Assembly (NCBI RefSeq): GCF_029931775.1
Contig: NC_079323.1
Span: 1,461,001 to 1,525,000, forward strand
Source: Euleptes europaea
Lineage: Eukaryota; Chordata; Lepidosauria; Squamata; Sphaerodactylidae
DNA: 64,000 bases
Direction of reading: 5' to 3'
The notes below the pieces were generated by a model, which saw only the letters and a list, made by a program, of their open reading frames with translations, did no database searches and had not been told where the DNA came from. Position numbers and translations under genes: made by a program. This document shows positions 41,745 through 55,133 of this stretch, piece after piece (the stretch's first letter is position 1; every line of letters starts with the position of its first letter).

Positions 41745-43020
41745 AATCATAGAATCATAGAGCTGGAAGTGAACATAGAGGCCATCTAGTCCAACCCCCT
41801 GCTCAATGCAGGATCAGCCTAGAGCATCCCTGACAAGTTCTTGTCCAGCCTCTGTTTAAAGACTGCCAGAGAGGGGGAGCTCACCCTCCTCCCGAGGTAG
41901 CTCATACCACTGTCAAACAACTACTGTAAAAAAACGTGTTCCTAATAACCTGCTGATACTTTTCCGCCCACAATTTAAACCCATTATTGTGAATCCTCTC
42001 CTCTGCTGCCCACAGGCACAGCTCCCTGCCCTCTTCTAAGTGCAGCCCTTCAAGTACTTAGAGCAGGGGTGGGGAACCTTTTTCCTGCAAAGGGCCATTT
42101 GCACATTTATAACATCATTCGGGGGCCATACCAGGTGTAGATCTCCCGGTGTGTGTGGGGGGGAGAGGCTAGGGTTGCCAGGTCTCCGGCCACCACCTGG
42201 GGGTTGGCAACCCCAGGGGAGGCCATGCAGAGAAGGCCTGGAGGGCTCCCCTGGTCCTCCCCCTCCCAGGCGGGAGGGCAGCCAGCGGTGGGCCCGAGCA
42301 AGGGAGGCGCCAGGGAGGCGCAGCCTGCGGTTGATCGGCAAGGGAGGAAGGGAGGAAAACCGAGAAAGAGGAAAAGGGAGAGAGGGAGAAAGAAATGGAA
42401 AGAGGGGGAGAAAGAAAAGGACGGAGGGAGACAGACAAAGAAAGAGAGGGAGAGAGAAAAGCCTTCCCCCACACACACACACACACACACACTCACACCC
42501 CTGCCGGCCCCACGCGACCTGGCCCCATGCCCTCCCCACCCCAGAGTCCACAAAAGGCCCCTGAAGCCCAATCGGCTCCTGCAGCTGACAGGCAGCAAGA
42601 GGGGCTTGCAGTGTGCCCCGGCGTCCCTGCACGCTGTGGCTATAGGGGGCAGCCTTGGGGGAAGCGTCCCTCCCCCTCCTCTCGCGGACCAACAGCCGTC
42701 AGTCGGCGAGAGGCGGTCCAAAGGGCGCCGCAGCATCCCTGCAAGCCGTGGCCCCAGGAACACCCTCAGGGAGGGCCGCCCTATGCCGCGCCTCCGCGGT
42801 GGGGCCCCGGAGCTCCCGAGGGCCACAAAAAATGTCCTCAGGGGCCGCATACGGCCCCCGGGCCGGAGGTTCCCCATCCCTGACGGAGAGAGCCATCCTG
42901 TCCCCCCTCAACCTCCTCTTCTCCAGACTGGACATTCCCAACTCCCCCAGCCTTTCCTCATAGGGCTCGGTCTCCAGGCCCCGGATCATCCTCGTGTCTC
43001 TTCTCTGGCAAGCAGACATG
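41745..43020 (-). mobile_element. CR1 LINE 3' portion, antisense, split by a hAT element
   Basis: CR1 sequence is at 41745-42063 (AATCATAGAGCTGGAAG, TCTAGTCCAACCCCCTGC) and 42883-43020 (TCTTCTCCAGACTGGACATT, CTTTCCTCATAGGG). Confidence 0.85.
42064..42882 (+). mobile_element. Large hAT element (CAGGGGTGGGGAAC family) inside CR1
   Basis: Ends CAGGGGTGGGGAACC and GGTTCCCCATCCCTG with octamers ACTTAGAG and ACGGAGAG outside. The interior is GC-rich with purine-rich and CA runs and a small MITE remnant near 42170. Long open frames here follow from composition. Confidence 0.8.
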
Positions 43021-43079
43021 ACTTTTAAAAGAATGATAAAAAGCAAGACACGTTTAAGTTAAGCAGCTTAAACTACATA

Positions 43080-43258
43080 CGTACGTGCCGCCAAGTCACA
43101 GCTGACTTGGTGGTGACCCCAGCAAAGGGCTTTCAAGGCAAGTGAGAAGCTGCGGTGGTCGACAGTTGCCTTCCTCTGCTGAGCCTCCCTTGGTGGTCTC
43201 CCAGCCCTGCTTAGTTTCCAAGAGCTGACGAGATCAGGCTAGGCCACGCTGCCTTCCC
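43080..43258 (-). repeat. 5S rRNA-derived SINE, antisense
   Basis: TTGGTGGTCTCCCAGCC, CTGCTTAGTTTCCAAGAGC and GACGAGATCAGGCTAGGC are the reverse of the 5S-type head. Confidence 0.8.
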
Positions 43259-43461
43259 TCCCAAATTAAACTAGGCTTGCATTTAATTTTTTTTTAAATA
43301 TGAAGTGCTTCTAGTGGTTACTGGCCAAGGGCCCCTGGTTTTTAGCCTGTAGGAGGAGGCTGGTCTTGGCTGCTTTCAGGTCCTCTGGACCATAACTTGC
43401 ACCTCTTTCCCTTAATTGCAGAGGGGGTCAGGTCAGCCTCTCGCAACAAAAATCAGCAAGC

Positions 43462-43548
43462 ATCCAGTAGTACTTAAGGACAAGCAAGATTTTCTTCCTG
43501 CGTAAAGTTTTGTGGAATATAACATCCACAAAAACTTATACTGGAATA
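43462..43548. mobile_element. Penelope-type pLTR fragment
   Basis: CATCCAGTAGTACTTAAGG, ACAAGCAAGATTTTC and a short inverted CCACAAAA pair. Confidence 0.4.
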
Positions 43549-43589
43549 AAATTGTATGAGTTTTTCAGGTGCCATAGGAGTCCCAACCG

Positions 43590-44010
43590 TTTAAGGATTA
43601 TATGGTCGTCTTTGGAAGCTCTGCTTCAGGTGCCCCCGCCTTCTGACACTAGGTGGGAGGCAAACCAGGAGAGGGCCTTCTTGGTCATGGCACCAAAGCT
43701 CTAGAAATCCCTCTGCAGGGAGATTCATCTGTCCCAGATGTGGTTACCTTCCATCAGTGGGTGAAGACTTTTTTTGTTTCATTTGGCATTCCTTTAATGA
43801 TCCCTCCTTCCTAACCAATGTTTTAATGTTTGGTAGGTATTTTCCCTCTTGTTTTTAATTGTTTTAATGAGGTGTGTTTTGAAGGAGGTTGGTTTTAATG
43901 GTTTTTATGATGTGGTTTTTATCATGAACGTTTAAAAATTGTTAGCTGCCTTGGTGGCCCTTGTAAGGGCAGGAAGGCAGAATACAAATTTTGCAAATAA
44001 ATAGAAAATA
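43590..44010 (+). repeat. LINE L2-like 3' tail
   Basis: GGAGAGGGCCTTCTTGGTC, CATTTGGCATTCCTTTAATG, TAGCTGCCTTGGTGGCCC and an ATAAATAGAAAATA end; this is the usual L2 tail layout. Confidence 0.65.
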
Positions 44011-44136
44011 TAGGTGTTACATCAACAGTCTGAAATTGGGCGACCCTCACCATCCCCAGAAAAAGGTCCTAAATCTCAGAGAAGCAGCCATGCAATGCAA
44101 GGGACATTCAGCCATCACTCGAGCATGTCTGAGGAG

Positions 44137-44346
44137 TAGGATTGCCAGGTCCCTCTTCGCCACCGGCGGGAGGCTTTTGGGGCAGAGCCTGAGGAGGACG
44201 GGGTTTGGGGAGGGGGAGGGACTTCAATGCCATAGAGTCCAATGGCCAAAGCGGCCATTTTCTCCAGGGGAACTGATCTCTATCGGCTGGAGATCAGTTG
44301 CAATAGCAGGAGAACGCCAGCTATTACCTGGAGGTTGGCAACCCTA
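44137..44346 (-). mobile_element. hAT-type MITE with perfect 8-bp duplication
   Basis: TAGGATTGCCAGGTCC to GAGGTTGGCAACCCTA, 210 bp, with CTGAGGAG immediately outside both ends (44129-44136, 44347-44354). Confidence 0.9.
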
Positions 44347-44523
44347 CTGAGGAGTGAGGAAACACATCAAAATCTGTTTCGGGAGGGCCATGAAATGAAC
44401 GCGAGCTTCAGCAACGTGGACAACCTTCATAGACAAAAGCAAATCTGGTAAAGCCTTCCCTTCACGTTTGTGTCTCTCGCAGGTCTGGGAACTTCTGCCT
44501 GTTCAGCTGCTCCGCTCACAGCA

Positions 44524-46429
44524 ATGGTCTCCCCGGCCATTGCGCTGGCCTTCATTCCTTTCGTGTTCACCCTCATCCTCCGCTACCGCCACTACTTTGT
44601 CCTCTTCTACCGAGCAGTGCTGGTTCGGCGGCTGCAGGACTATCTTACGGGAATCCCCAAGGAGGAGAGGGCATTCCAGTACGTCCTGACCCACGCCATC
44701 CCTGGAGACCCCCTCCACATCTTGGAGACCTTTGATCAGTGGAGTTACCACTGCGAGTACCTCAGTAATCTGGGACCCCAGAAAGGTGCGGTTGCTCAGC
44801 TGGCCAATGTCTTTCTTATACTGAAGGTCTTTCACTGGTAGCAACAGCATTAAAATACTGTTTACAAAAGGACTTATCTATTGGCTGGAGATCAGTTGTA
44901 ATAGCAGGAGATCTCCAGCCACTACCTGGAGGTTAGCAAAAAGAACGGCACTTATGGCAAAAAATGCAGAGAACTACTCAAAGCTTTAACCTATCTTATT
45001 CTTGGCATTCTTGGACCTTACCATTCCTATGTTGTTATAACAGGGACATTGTTCCTATGTTTTCTTTTTGTACTCATGTTTCTATATGACATTGATATTT
45101 ATGGTTAAAGCTTTGAGTAGTTCTCTGCATTTTTTGCCATAAGTGCCGTTCTTTTTGCTAACTTCCTACTTCAGGCACTAGTTTGTAGTTTGATTTACCT
45201 AGAGGTTGGCAACCCTAGCCATGTTTCAACCTCACCTGCGCCTTGCTCTGGGAAGAAACCTGTCAGGGCTTGTCGGGCGTGCTCCAGCTTTCCTTTTGTG
45301 ACTGCTTTCCTTTGGTGCTCCCAGCCAAGATCCTGGAGCGGCTGATCTACGAGAAGGCCCCCCTCTCCGTCTTAGAGCTGGGTACCTACTGTGGTTATGC
45401 CACCATCCTCATTGCCCAGTCCCTTCCGCTGGGCGCTCGCCTGTACACGGTGGAGATGGACTCGCGCAAAGCAACGGTGGCCGAGAAGGTGATCCGCCTC
45501 GCTGGCTTCGACGATGACACGGTGAGCGTCCCGGGATGGAATGGGAGCCCTCGCCCCTCACCCTCCATGTGGCACCTGTAGTGCCTGCCTGGTGGAGGCA
45601 GGATAGGGTTGCCAACTTCCAGGTGGATCCTGGAGATCTCCTGGAGTTACAAATGATCTCCAGATGATTGAGATCAGTTCCCTGGAAACTGAGAGAACCC
45701 TTGAGCATGTGCAGTTTGCCTTTCAGCATCTGGCGACAGCCCCCTCCTCATTTGGGGAAGGGGTTCCAGGCTTTCTAGAAAGGGAGCACTGGATTTACTG
45801 TGGCTCTGTCATGGGAGAGACCCTTGCAGGGAAATGCCACAAACTTTGAGCATTTCCTCCCATCCCATGAAACTGCCTTAGTCAGCCCCTTCGGTTGTCT
45901 AGCTTGGCATGACCTGCTCTGACTGGCAGCCGCTCGGCAGGGGCTCATGCAAAGAAGGGTCTGTCTGTTATTGCATTCAGTCCAATCCTACTGGGAAATC
46001 ATACCATGATGCTCAGCAGGTCGGATCTGTCCCTCACTTTCAGAGTGAGCAGGATCCTTTTCCTGGGGGTCTGCATTGACTCAGCTGCTTCTCCTTTCCC
46101 ACCCACAGGTGGAACTAATTGTGGGGTCCTCTGAGGAAGTCATCCCCCACCTCAAGGAGAAGCATGGGCTGCTCCAAGCGGACTTTGTCTTCATGGACCA
46201 CTGGAAGCGCTGCTACCTGCGGGACCTGCAGCTTCTGGAAGCCCACGACCTGCTGCCCAAGGGGGCCACGATCCTGGCTGACAACGTCATCTTCCCCGGG
46301 GCTCCTCAATTCCTCCAATACATCAAGGCCTGCGGGAAGTACCAGTGGAAGCTGCACCGCACCAGCCTGCAGTACTTCCGGGCCATTCGAGACGGCATGG
46401 CCCAGCTCACCTACACGGGTCTCAAGTGA
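44524..46429 (+). CDS. TOMT: TOMT, transmembrane (catechol) O-methyltransferase
   Basis: Three coding exons, 44524-44785, 45325-45521 and 46109-46429 (phases 1 and 0), encode 259 aa, about the length of mouse TOMT. An N-terminal hydrophobic helix (residues 4-20) precedes a COMT-like fold. The SAM-binding motif LELGTYCGY is at residues 104-112. Residues D183-H-W-K186 and D211-N212 match the COMT metal ligands and catalytic lysine (DHWK and ADNV, both 28 residues apart). In mammals and fish TOMT is needed for hearing, for delivery of TMC channels to hair bundles. The acceptor at 44481-44482 lies 41 bases before the ATG, so an upstream noncoding exon exists; in human this end is joined to LRRC51 by read-through splicing. 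ANAPC15 lies downstream on the other strand. Confidence 0.94.
44877..45217 (-). mobile_element. hAT-type MITE split by a foldback element
   Basis: MITE pieces are 44877-44935 and 45198-45217. The insert has perfect ~57-bp inverted arms (44936-44992, 45104-45161) and a tail, with ACCTGGAGGTT and ACCTAGAGGTT on its sides. It lies in the first TOMT intron. Confidence 0.8.
45604..45690 (+). mobile_element. hAT-type MITE, truncated
   Basis: TAGGGTTGCCAACTTCCAGG, GATCTCCTGGAGTTACAAAT, ending near GATCAGTTCCCTGG. Confidence 0.7.
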
Positions 46430-46499
46430 GGAGCAGCTGCCCTGGGGGAACCGGTCTGCACCCCCCACAGACTGGAGGGCCCTCGCTAGCGGCAATGGG

Positions 46500-47170
46500 G
46501 CACCCTCATTATTTGCTTCTTTACCACACTTATACCCCGCTGTTCCGCCCTTATCAGGGCGATCAAGGCGGCTGATTAAAAATATACATCAGGAAAACTG
46601 GTCTTAAAATCATTAAAACAAAAAAACAAATCTCACATCATTAAAACAATTAAAACTGAAGCTAAAATACACATACAAAACCATCAAAGCAATCAAAACA
46701 TAGGGCTGGAAGGAGGGATCACTGAGGGTACTTCAAATGAAACAAAAAAAGCCTTTGCCCATTGGTGGAAGATGGCAACAGATGGCGACAGATAAGTCTC
46801 CTTCAGGAGAGAGTTCCAGAGTTTGGGTGCCGCGACCAAGAAGGCCCTGTCCCAGGTAGCCACCTGCCTAATCTCAGAAGGCGGGGGCACCAGAAGCGGG
46901 ACTTCCAAAGGTGACCATGGTGGTCGGGCAGATTCATAAGGGAGTCAGCGGTCCTTGGCAGCAGGTATGTTGGTCCCAAACCAAGTACGGTTTTGAAGGT
47001 CAGGACCAGAACCTTGAATTGTGCCCAGAACAGAGTCAGTGTAGACAGACCAACACCGGACTGAAGCGGTCCCCGTGATCCACTCCGGTTAACATCCTGG
47101 CTGCAGCATTCTGCATCAATTGACGTTTCCAAAAACTTCTCATGGGCAGCCCCACATGGAGCATAGTGAA
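46500..47170 (-). repeat. LINE L2-like 3' portion, antisense
   Basis: CTTATACCCCGCTGTTCCGC, GGCGATCAAGGCGGCT, CAGGAGAGAGTTCCAGAG, CCAAGAAGGCCCTGTC and ATCCTGGCTGCAGCATTCTG are reverse L2 end sequence. It begins 70 bases after the TOMT stop and may supply its 3' end. Confidence 0.65.
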
Positions 47171-47193
47171 GGGGAAAGACTCTGGGATCGGCC

Positions 47194-47347
47194 GGTGTGG
47201 TGTAGTGCGTAAAGTATGGCACTAGGATCTAAAAGACCTCAGTCCAAACTTTTACTCTGCCACTAAGCTGGCTGGGCGATTGTGGGCCACAATCTCTCGC
47301 CCCCATCTACCCCAGAGGGCTATTGTGAGGACAAAATGGGGAATGGA
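47194..47347 (+). repeat. Sauria SINE, classic form
   Basis: GGTGTGGTGTAGTGCG head, CAGTCCAAACTTTTAC B-box region, AGGGCTATTGTGAGGAC and AAAATGGGG. Confidence 0.65.
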
Positions 47348-47744
47348 TGCCCCAGTTCAGGGGTCCCCAATGGGGTGTCTGTGGGCGACATGGCCCCCAC
47401 CAAGTGTTGTTATCAGGGCCAGGTGGGGCTTTTGCCCAGCAAGGCTTCTGACTGGTCGTTGGAGATTTGATTGGCAGTTCAGATTTTTAAGAACACTGCT
47501 TTGGCAGCAGCTGCCACCACAACACAAGGATCTTCACTGTGTGACTCAGGGTAAGCTGTGACAGCCATCCTGGTGACTGGCTCAGCCTCCTGTGGCACCC
47601 ATTTTGTGGCTCTGCCCACCAGGTTGTGCCAGAATGCCAAAGATGCCCACAGGCTCAAAAAGGTTGGGGCTCCTTGCCCCAGCCCTTTGGACAAAGGACA
47701 AGATAAAGACGCACAGAGGAGTTGCACAGAGGCTTCGTGCAATT

Positions 47745-48012
47745 TGGACTCTAATCTGGAGAACCGGGTTTGATACACCACTCCTCCCCATGAATAGCAG
47801 AGGCTAATCTGGTGAACTGGATTCGTTTCCCTGCTCCTGCACAGGAAGCAAGCTGGGTGACCTTGGACCAGTCACAGCTCTCTTAGAGCTCTTTCAGCCC
47901 CACCTACCTCACAGGGTGTCTGTTGTAGGGAGGGGAAGGAAAGGTGATTGTAAGCCAGTTTGAGTCTCCCTTAAGTGGTAAAGTCAGCATATAAAAACCA
48001 ACTCTTCTTCTT
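47745..48012 (+). repeat. Sauria-like tRNA SINE, 5'-truncated
   Basis: ACTCTAATCTGGAGAACCGG, GGTGACCTTGGACCAGTCAC, GGTGTCTGTTGTAGG and AACTCTTCTTCTTT. Confidence 0.8.
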
Positions 48013-48649
48013 TTGGAACAGGAAAGGTTTGGGTGTCTTCCCCGCCTTCTGGGTGCCATAGAGACTGAAAACAAGGGTCTAAGCCATCATTCAAACCCAA
48101 ATGGGCTTTAATTTTGTAAAAATTCAGAGTCGGAAGAAGCTTTGAGCCAGGGGGAGGCCTCTGGTTTTCCAGTGGCATGCAGTTTGCAGACTGTGAAATT
48201 GTTTAGAGCCTCGTTCTTGCTCTGATGGTTGTAAAGAGCCCGGAAACTATCCACAGCGACCACAGCACAGCCTGGTCTGTTGTGAGTCATATACTTGCCC
48301 CAGGGAGCTTTGTGAAGCAGCTGAGAAGGGGACCCTCCGTGGAGGGAACATTGCCCTTGGCTGAGCTGAAGCGAACCCTGCCCAACCAGTGATGATTTGC
48401 AGGTGGTGGAAGCCCAATACTCCCATGCCAGAAGTGCCAAAGGCATCCCTCTCCCATCTCCTACAATGTTCAGAGCAAAGGGATATGAGGAAGGAGCGCT
48501 GTGAGTCTTATTCCATCCTCCAGGCATCCCTGGAAAACGCCTGCCTACAGGGGTGGCCAGCAGATACTCAGCATCCTCAGCCAGTGAGAAGCCACAGAAC
48601 CCCCCGAGAGCAGACTGAGGAAAATTAAGTGGAGGTTGAAAGTCCATCA

Positions 48650-49350
48650 TGCCTCTGTCATGAGACAGAATCCATCTTGGCTCTTTTAACATCCATTTTG
48701 TTATCTGGCTGGTCAGCCTGTAATTTTCCATCATGAGGTCCGGTGCTTCACAGCTGCAGATGAGTTATCTGTAGGCCTTGTCAAGGTCTTCTTCTCAGGC
48801 CAGAGCTACTTAGCTCATGAGGAATATCTGAGTAAGGAGATGCTAATTTTTCCCTGGGAACACTGATCCAGCCTGAAGCACCCAGAAAGTTCCAGCCAGA
48901 CACCCCTGTGATAGGATGCCAGATGTCACCTGTTACTACCTTTTCCTTGTTTGAGTATCCAGATGTTTGCTCACCCTCTCCTCTGCTTCCCGTTATGCTG
49001 TTGCTTAGATCGACGCTTTGCTCAAGACCTTATGCCTCAATTACCAGATGTACTACATAACATATTTAACTAAGAATCTTAACTTGACAGATTTTCATGT
49101 TATATTCAGCCACTGATCTGTAACCTGTTTGTAAACCTTTTTGCTTAATTTTATACTCAATAAAGCTTTTTGCTATTATCAGCGAGTCTGCTGGTCCAAA
49201 CCCAGAACTGTTCAGTTGTGTTACCACGAAAGAAACGGGATCTGATTCTACAGCCTGATAGGACTCGGGGAAGCAACAGAGAAACAGAGGGGAAAACTAT
49301 CCGGAGAACAGATGTGCAGTTAGGCTTTGCCCAGGGAAGGAAAAAAGAGT
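48650..49350 (+). mobile_element. Probable LTR fossil of a retrovirus-like element
   Basis: A block with AATAAA at 49159-49164 followed closely by a T- and GT-rich stretch looks like the U3-R-U5 order of an LTR; a long non-coding region precedes it. No second LTR or gag/pol frame was recognised in the window, so it is a solo or partial, old, broken copy. Family class was not resolved. Confidence 0.45.
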
Positions 49351-49715
49351 TCAGACATCCACAGGGTAAGTACATGGGGCTTAGGGGGCCAATTAAGAGA
49401 CAGGAATAGAGCAGGGATCCTGTGTTACCTTAAGGAAATAGTAGGTTAGGGACTTGTGATGGGATGAAGGAAAATATCCGGAGACAAGCCGATCCTCTTG
49501 CAATAATAGGCTGAGATTCTTGGGTTTAAGGAGAAGTTCCCAAATGAAATCCAACTTCCTCTCTGCTAGAAACAGCCTGTAAGTTCAGGAGAGCTGTGGG
49601 TGTGTGAAATTCTAACTTGTCTGAAAGCAGAGCCCTGGCTGTAAATAACCAATAACTTGTTGTATTCCTTGCCTTATCCACCAAACCATTAAGCACAGAG
49701 CCCTTCCAAAGAGTA

Positions 49716-50015
49716 AGGTAAGGTAAAGGTCCCCTGTGCAAGCACCGGGTCATTCCTGACCCATGGGGTGACGTCACATCCCGACGTTTTCTAGGCAGAC
49801 TTTGTTTGCGGGGTGGTTTGCCAGTGCCTTCCCCAGTCATCTTCCCTTTACCCCCAGCAAGCTGGGTACTCATTTCACCGACCTTGGAAGGATGGAAGGC
49901 TGAGTCAACCTTGAGCCGGCTACCTGAAACCAACTTCTGTTGGGATTGAACTCAGGTCGTGAGCAGAGCTTTTGACAGTACTGCAGTTTAACACTCTGTG
50001 CCACAGGGCTCCTCT
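49716..50015 (-). repeat. tRNA-derived SINE (GGAGCCCTGTGGCACAGAG head)
   Basis: Near identical in layout to 8252-8546: GGTCCCCTGTGCAAGCACC, GCGGGGTGGTTTGCCAGTGC and the reversed head AACACTCTGTGCCACAGGGC. Confidence 0.8.
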
Positions 50016-50784
50016 TCCAAAGAGACAATAAACTTATTCATTTTGTATTGTGAAAAGGTGTTCATGTAAATATCTCCAGGAGTGGGGGGAAAAGTGGAAA
50101 TTACTTCAGGTTCCTATTCTACCTCTCCAGCTTCCTCTACAACAGCAGCATGTATTCCAGCACAGTGATTTGTTAGCATTGTCTTACTGATCACTAGCGA
50201 CCCACACCATAACTAAAATCGACTCAGCCCCTGCTACCAGAAGGTGGGACAGGGTGGGTGGGGAGCTGAGAAAGCCCCCAGCTGCCAGAAGGGGAAGCGG
50301 GCAAGGCCTCCATGTCATTGTAGCTCAGGAACAGTCTGCTGAGCATCCTAAATCAGTGGAACTCTTCCACTGCCTAAGAGTGGAGGCGGTGGCCAGAGGT
50401 TCCCTAGGACAGGCCGCTATGGCCACAAGGAAAATAGCACAGCTCAAATCAGCAGAGGTGGCCTTTTTCCTTAGGAAACACATAATCCAGACTGGATTTT
50501 GTTACAGCCCTTGGCTGGAGGAAGGCGGCTCCTTCTCTGCTGTGCTTCTCTGAGATTGCCACTTGCACAAGTCCTGCAGTCCTGTTCCCATCCCATAAAG
50601 GGGGCTTGCAATCGGTCAGTTCCCCTCTGGAGCTCCCCGCCCCTGCAGTCAGAGTAAAGACATTAAACCACTGGACCAGGGCTCGCAAGATGCAAGGAAG
50701 TGCATAACCCGCCCCCCTCCCTTGTCCCAGTGGTGGAATCACATACGACTCCAGAATGGGAATAAAGAACTGGACACAAACAGG

Positions 50785-50790
50785 TTTAAT
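50785..50790 (-). terminator. Possible ANAPC15 poly(A) signal (ATTAAA)
   Basis: The minus strand reads ATTAAA about 330 bases after the ANAPC15 stop codon; no better minus-strand signal lies between. Confidence 0.4.
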
Positions 50791-51055
50791 GGTAAATTAG
50801 TTTCTGCCAAGAGGAGACCACAAACACACAAGGCTCACACAGACATCCGCAGAGGGATCACAGCCTGCCTCAGCTCCAGGGAGGCAGGAGAGGAATCGTT
50901 CCTCTCTGGAGATCTCTGCAGGCTCATTAATGCTCTACAGAGAGCGAAGGAGTCAGCTGGGACAGCCCAGGGGCAGAGCACAGCCGCCCGTCATTTCTGG
51001 CCAAAGATTCGAGGCTGACGCAGAGCCTTGCTGCCAGCGATGTTCCTCCATGTCA

Positions 51056-53684
<2,629 letters not shown>

Positions 53685-53719
53685 GCCTGCCTGGGGAGGA
53701 AAGGGGGCTGCGTGATGCA

Positions 53720-54258
53720 GGGCTGCCAACCTCCAGGTGGGGCCTGGAGTTCTCCCAGGATGACAGCTTATTTCCAGACTGAATAGATCAGTTCCCCTGC
53801 AGAAAAATGGCTGCTTCAGAGGACACTATGGTATTATACCTAGGGTTGCCAACCTCCAGGTACTAGCTGGAGATCTCCTGCTATTACAACTGCTCTCCAG
53901 CCGACAGGGATCAGTTCCCCTGGAGAAAATGGCTGCTTTGGCAATTGGACTCTATGGCACTGAAGTCCCTCTCCTCCCTAAACCCCGCCCTCCCCAGGTT
54001 CCACCCCAAAAAGCTCCCGCTGGTGGTGAAGAGGGACCTGGCAACCCTAGTTGCCAACCTCCAGGTGGGGCCTGGAGATCTAGTGTTACAGCTGATCCCC
54101 AGGCTACAGAAATCAGTTCCTCTGGAGCAAATGGCTGCTTTGGAAGGTGGACTCTATGGTGCTATACCCCACCGGGGTCCTTCCCTTTCCCTAACCCCCC
54201 CCCAGGCTCCACCCCCAAACCTCCAGGAAGTTTGCAGCCTGGAGTTGGCAACCTTAAC
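53720..54258 (+). mobile_element. Three hAT-type MITE copies in tandem
   Basis: Copies begin at about 53723, 53842 and 54050 (GTTGCCAACCTCCAGG each); the middle one ends GGCAACCCTAG. They separate ANAPC15 exon 1 from its probable promoter. Confidence 0.8.
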
Positions 54259-54399
54259 TATCCCACTGAGGATCCCCCCCTCCCTGAACTGCACAAGCGC
54301 TGCACCAAATCCCCAGGCAGGAGTTGGCAACCCAGGAGCCCTGACTGCGAGCACAGCCAACCCGCGTTTGGGGCGGGGGCACCCGGAAGAAAGGGGGGC

Positions 54400-54900
54400 T
54401 GTTTGACCAGAGGTCGCATGAGGAAGGAACCCCATCCGGGTCATGCCCGCCTCTGTCACGTGGCGGGGCGGGGCGTGGGCGTGTCTCCACCCACCACCCC
54501 CGCCCTCACCTGCCACCTGAGCGGGAAACGCCGGGACAGATTCGAACGTTCGGGAATGCTGGGTGACCCCGGAAGTGATTGCCTCGGCTGCTTTTTTTAA
54601 ACAAATAAATTGGTTCCTCTGTGACGCCGTCTCCCGCCCCCACAGAGATACGCCAATACTCATTCATAAAACGTCGCCGCCCTTACAAGCACTTCCGGGT
54701 CGCGACGGAACGGGTTGACTGCTTGGGGTGCCATAGAGATGGCCATGGCCTAGAGTGGCAAGCGCCCAGTACTCATGCGCAAGGGAGACCGCCCCCTCCC
54801 CACCCTCCGAGCGCCTTTTTCACGGGAGGGGAGACCTCTCTGTTGCGCTTGCGCAGTACGGCCTATTGGGATCCGGAGGGTTTTTAATTGCAGCGTGGAT
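54400..54900 (-). promoter_or_regulatory. CpG-rich probable ANAPC15 promoter region
   Basis: CpG-rich, TATA-less sequence 0.7-1.2 kb upstream of the ANAPC15 start codon, so a noncoding first exon is expected in between (the acceptor is at 53693-53694). ETS-type sites are CCGGAAGTG at 54569-54577 and ACTTCCGGG at 54691-54699. NRF1-like ATGCGCA and TTGCGCAG half-sites occur near 54775 and 54850. No rightward gene was recognised. Confidence 0.5.
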
Positions 54901-55041
54901 TTGCATTTTTGTTTTTGAAAGCGGGGTGGGAGGAGAATAGTGGGGGGAAACTGCCTTTTGCTATATCTAGAGAGAATAGGCTTAATATATATAATGTTTA
55001 TATATAGTATATATAATATTATATTAACTATATTATATATA

Positions 55042-55042
55042 A

Positions 55043-55126
<84 letters not shown>
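55042..55126. repeat. (TA)n microsatellite
   Basis: About 84 bases of uninterrupted TA following AT-rich lead-in; a T homopolymer (15 bases) follows near 55186. Confidence 0.97.

Positions 55127-55133
<7 letters not shown>

Noticed and set aside
42036-43028. Open frames of 174-291 codons
   Set aside because: They lie inside a GC- and purine-rich hAT element and its CR1 host; no recognised domain.
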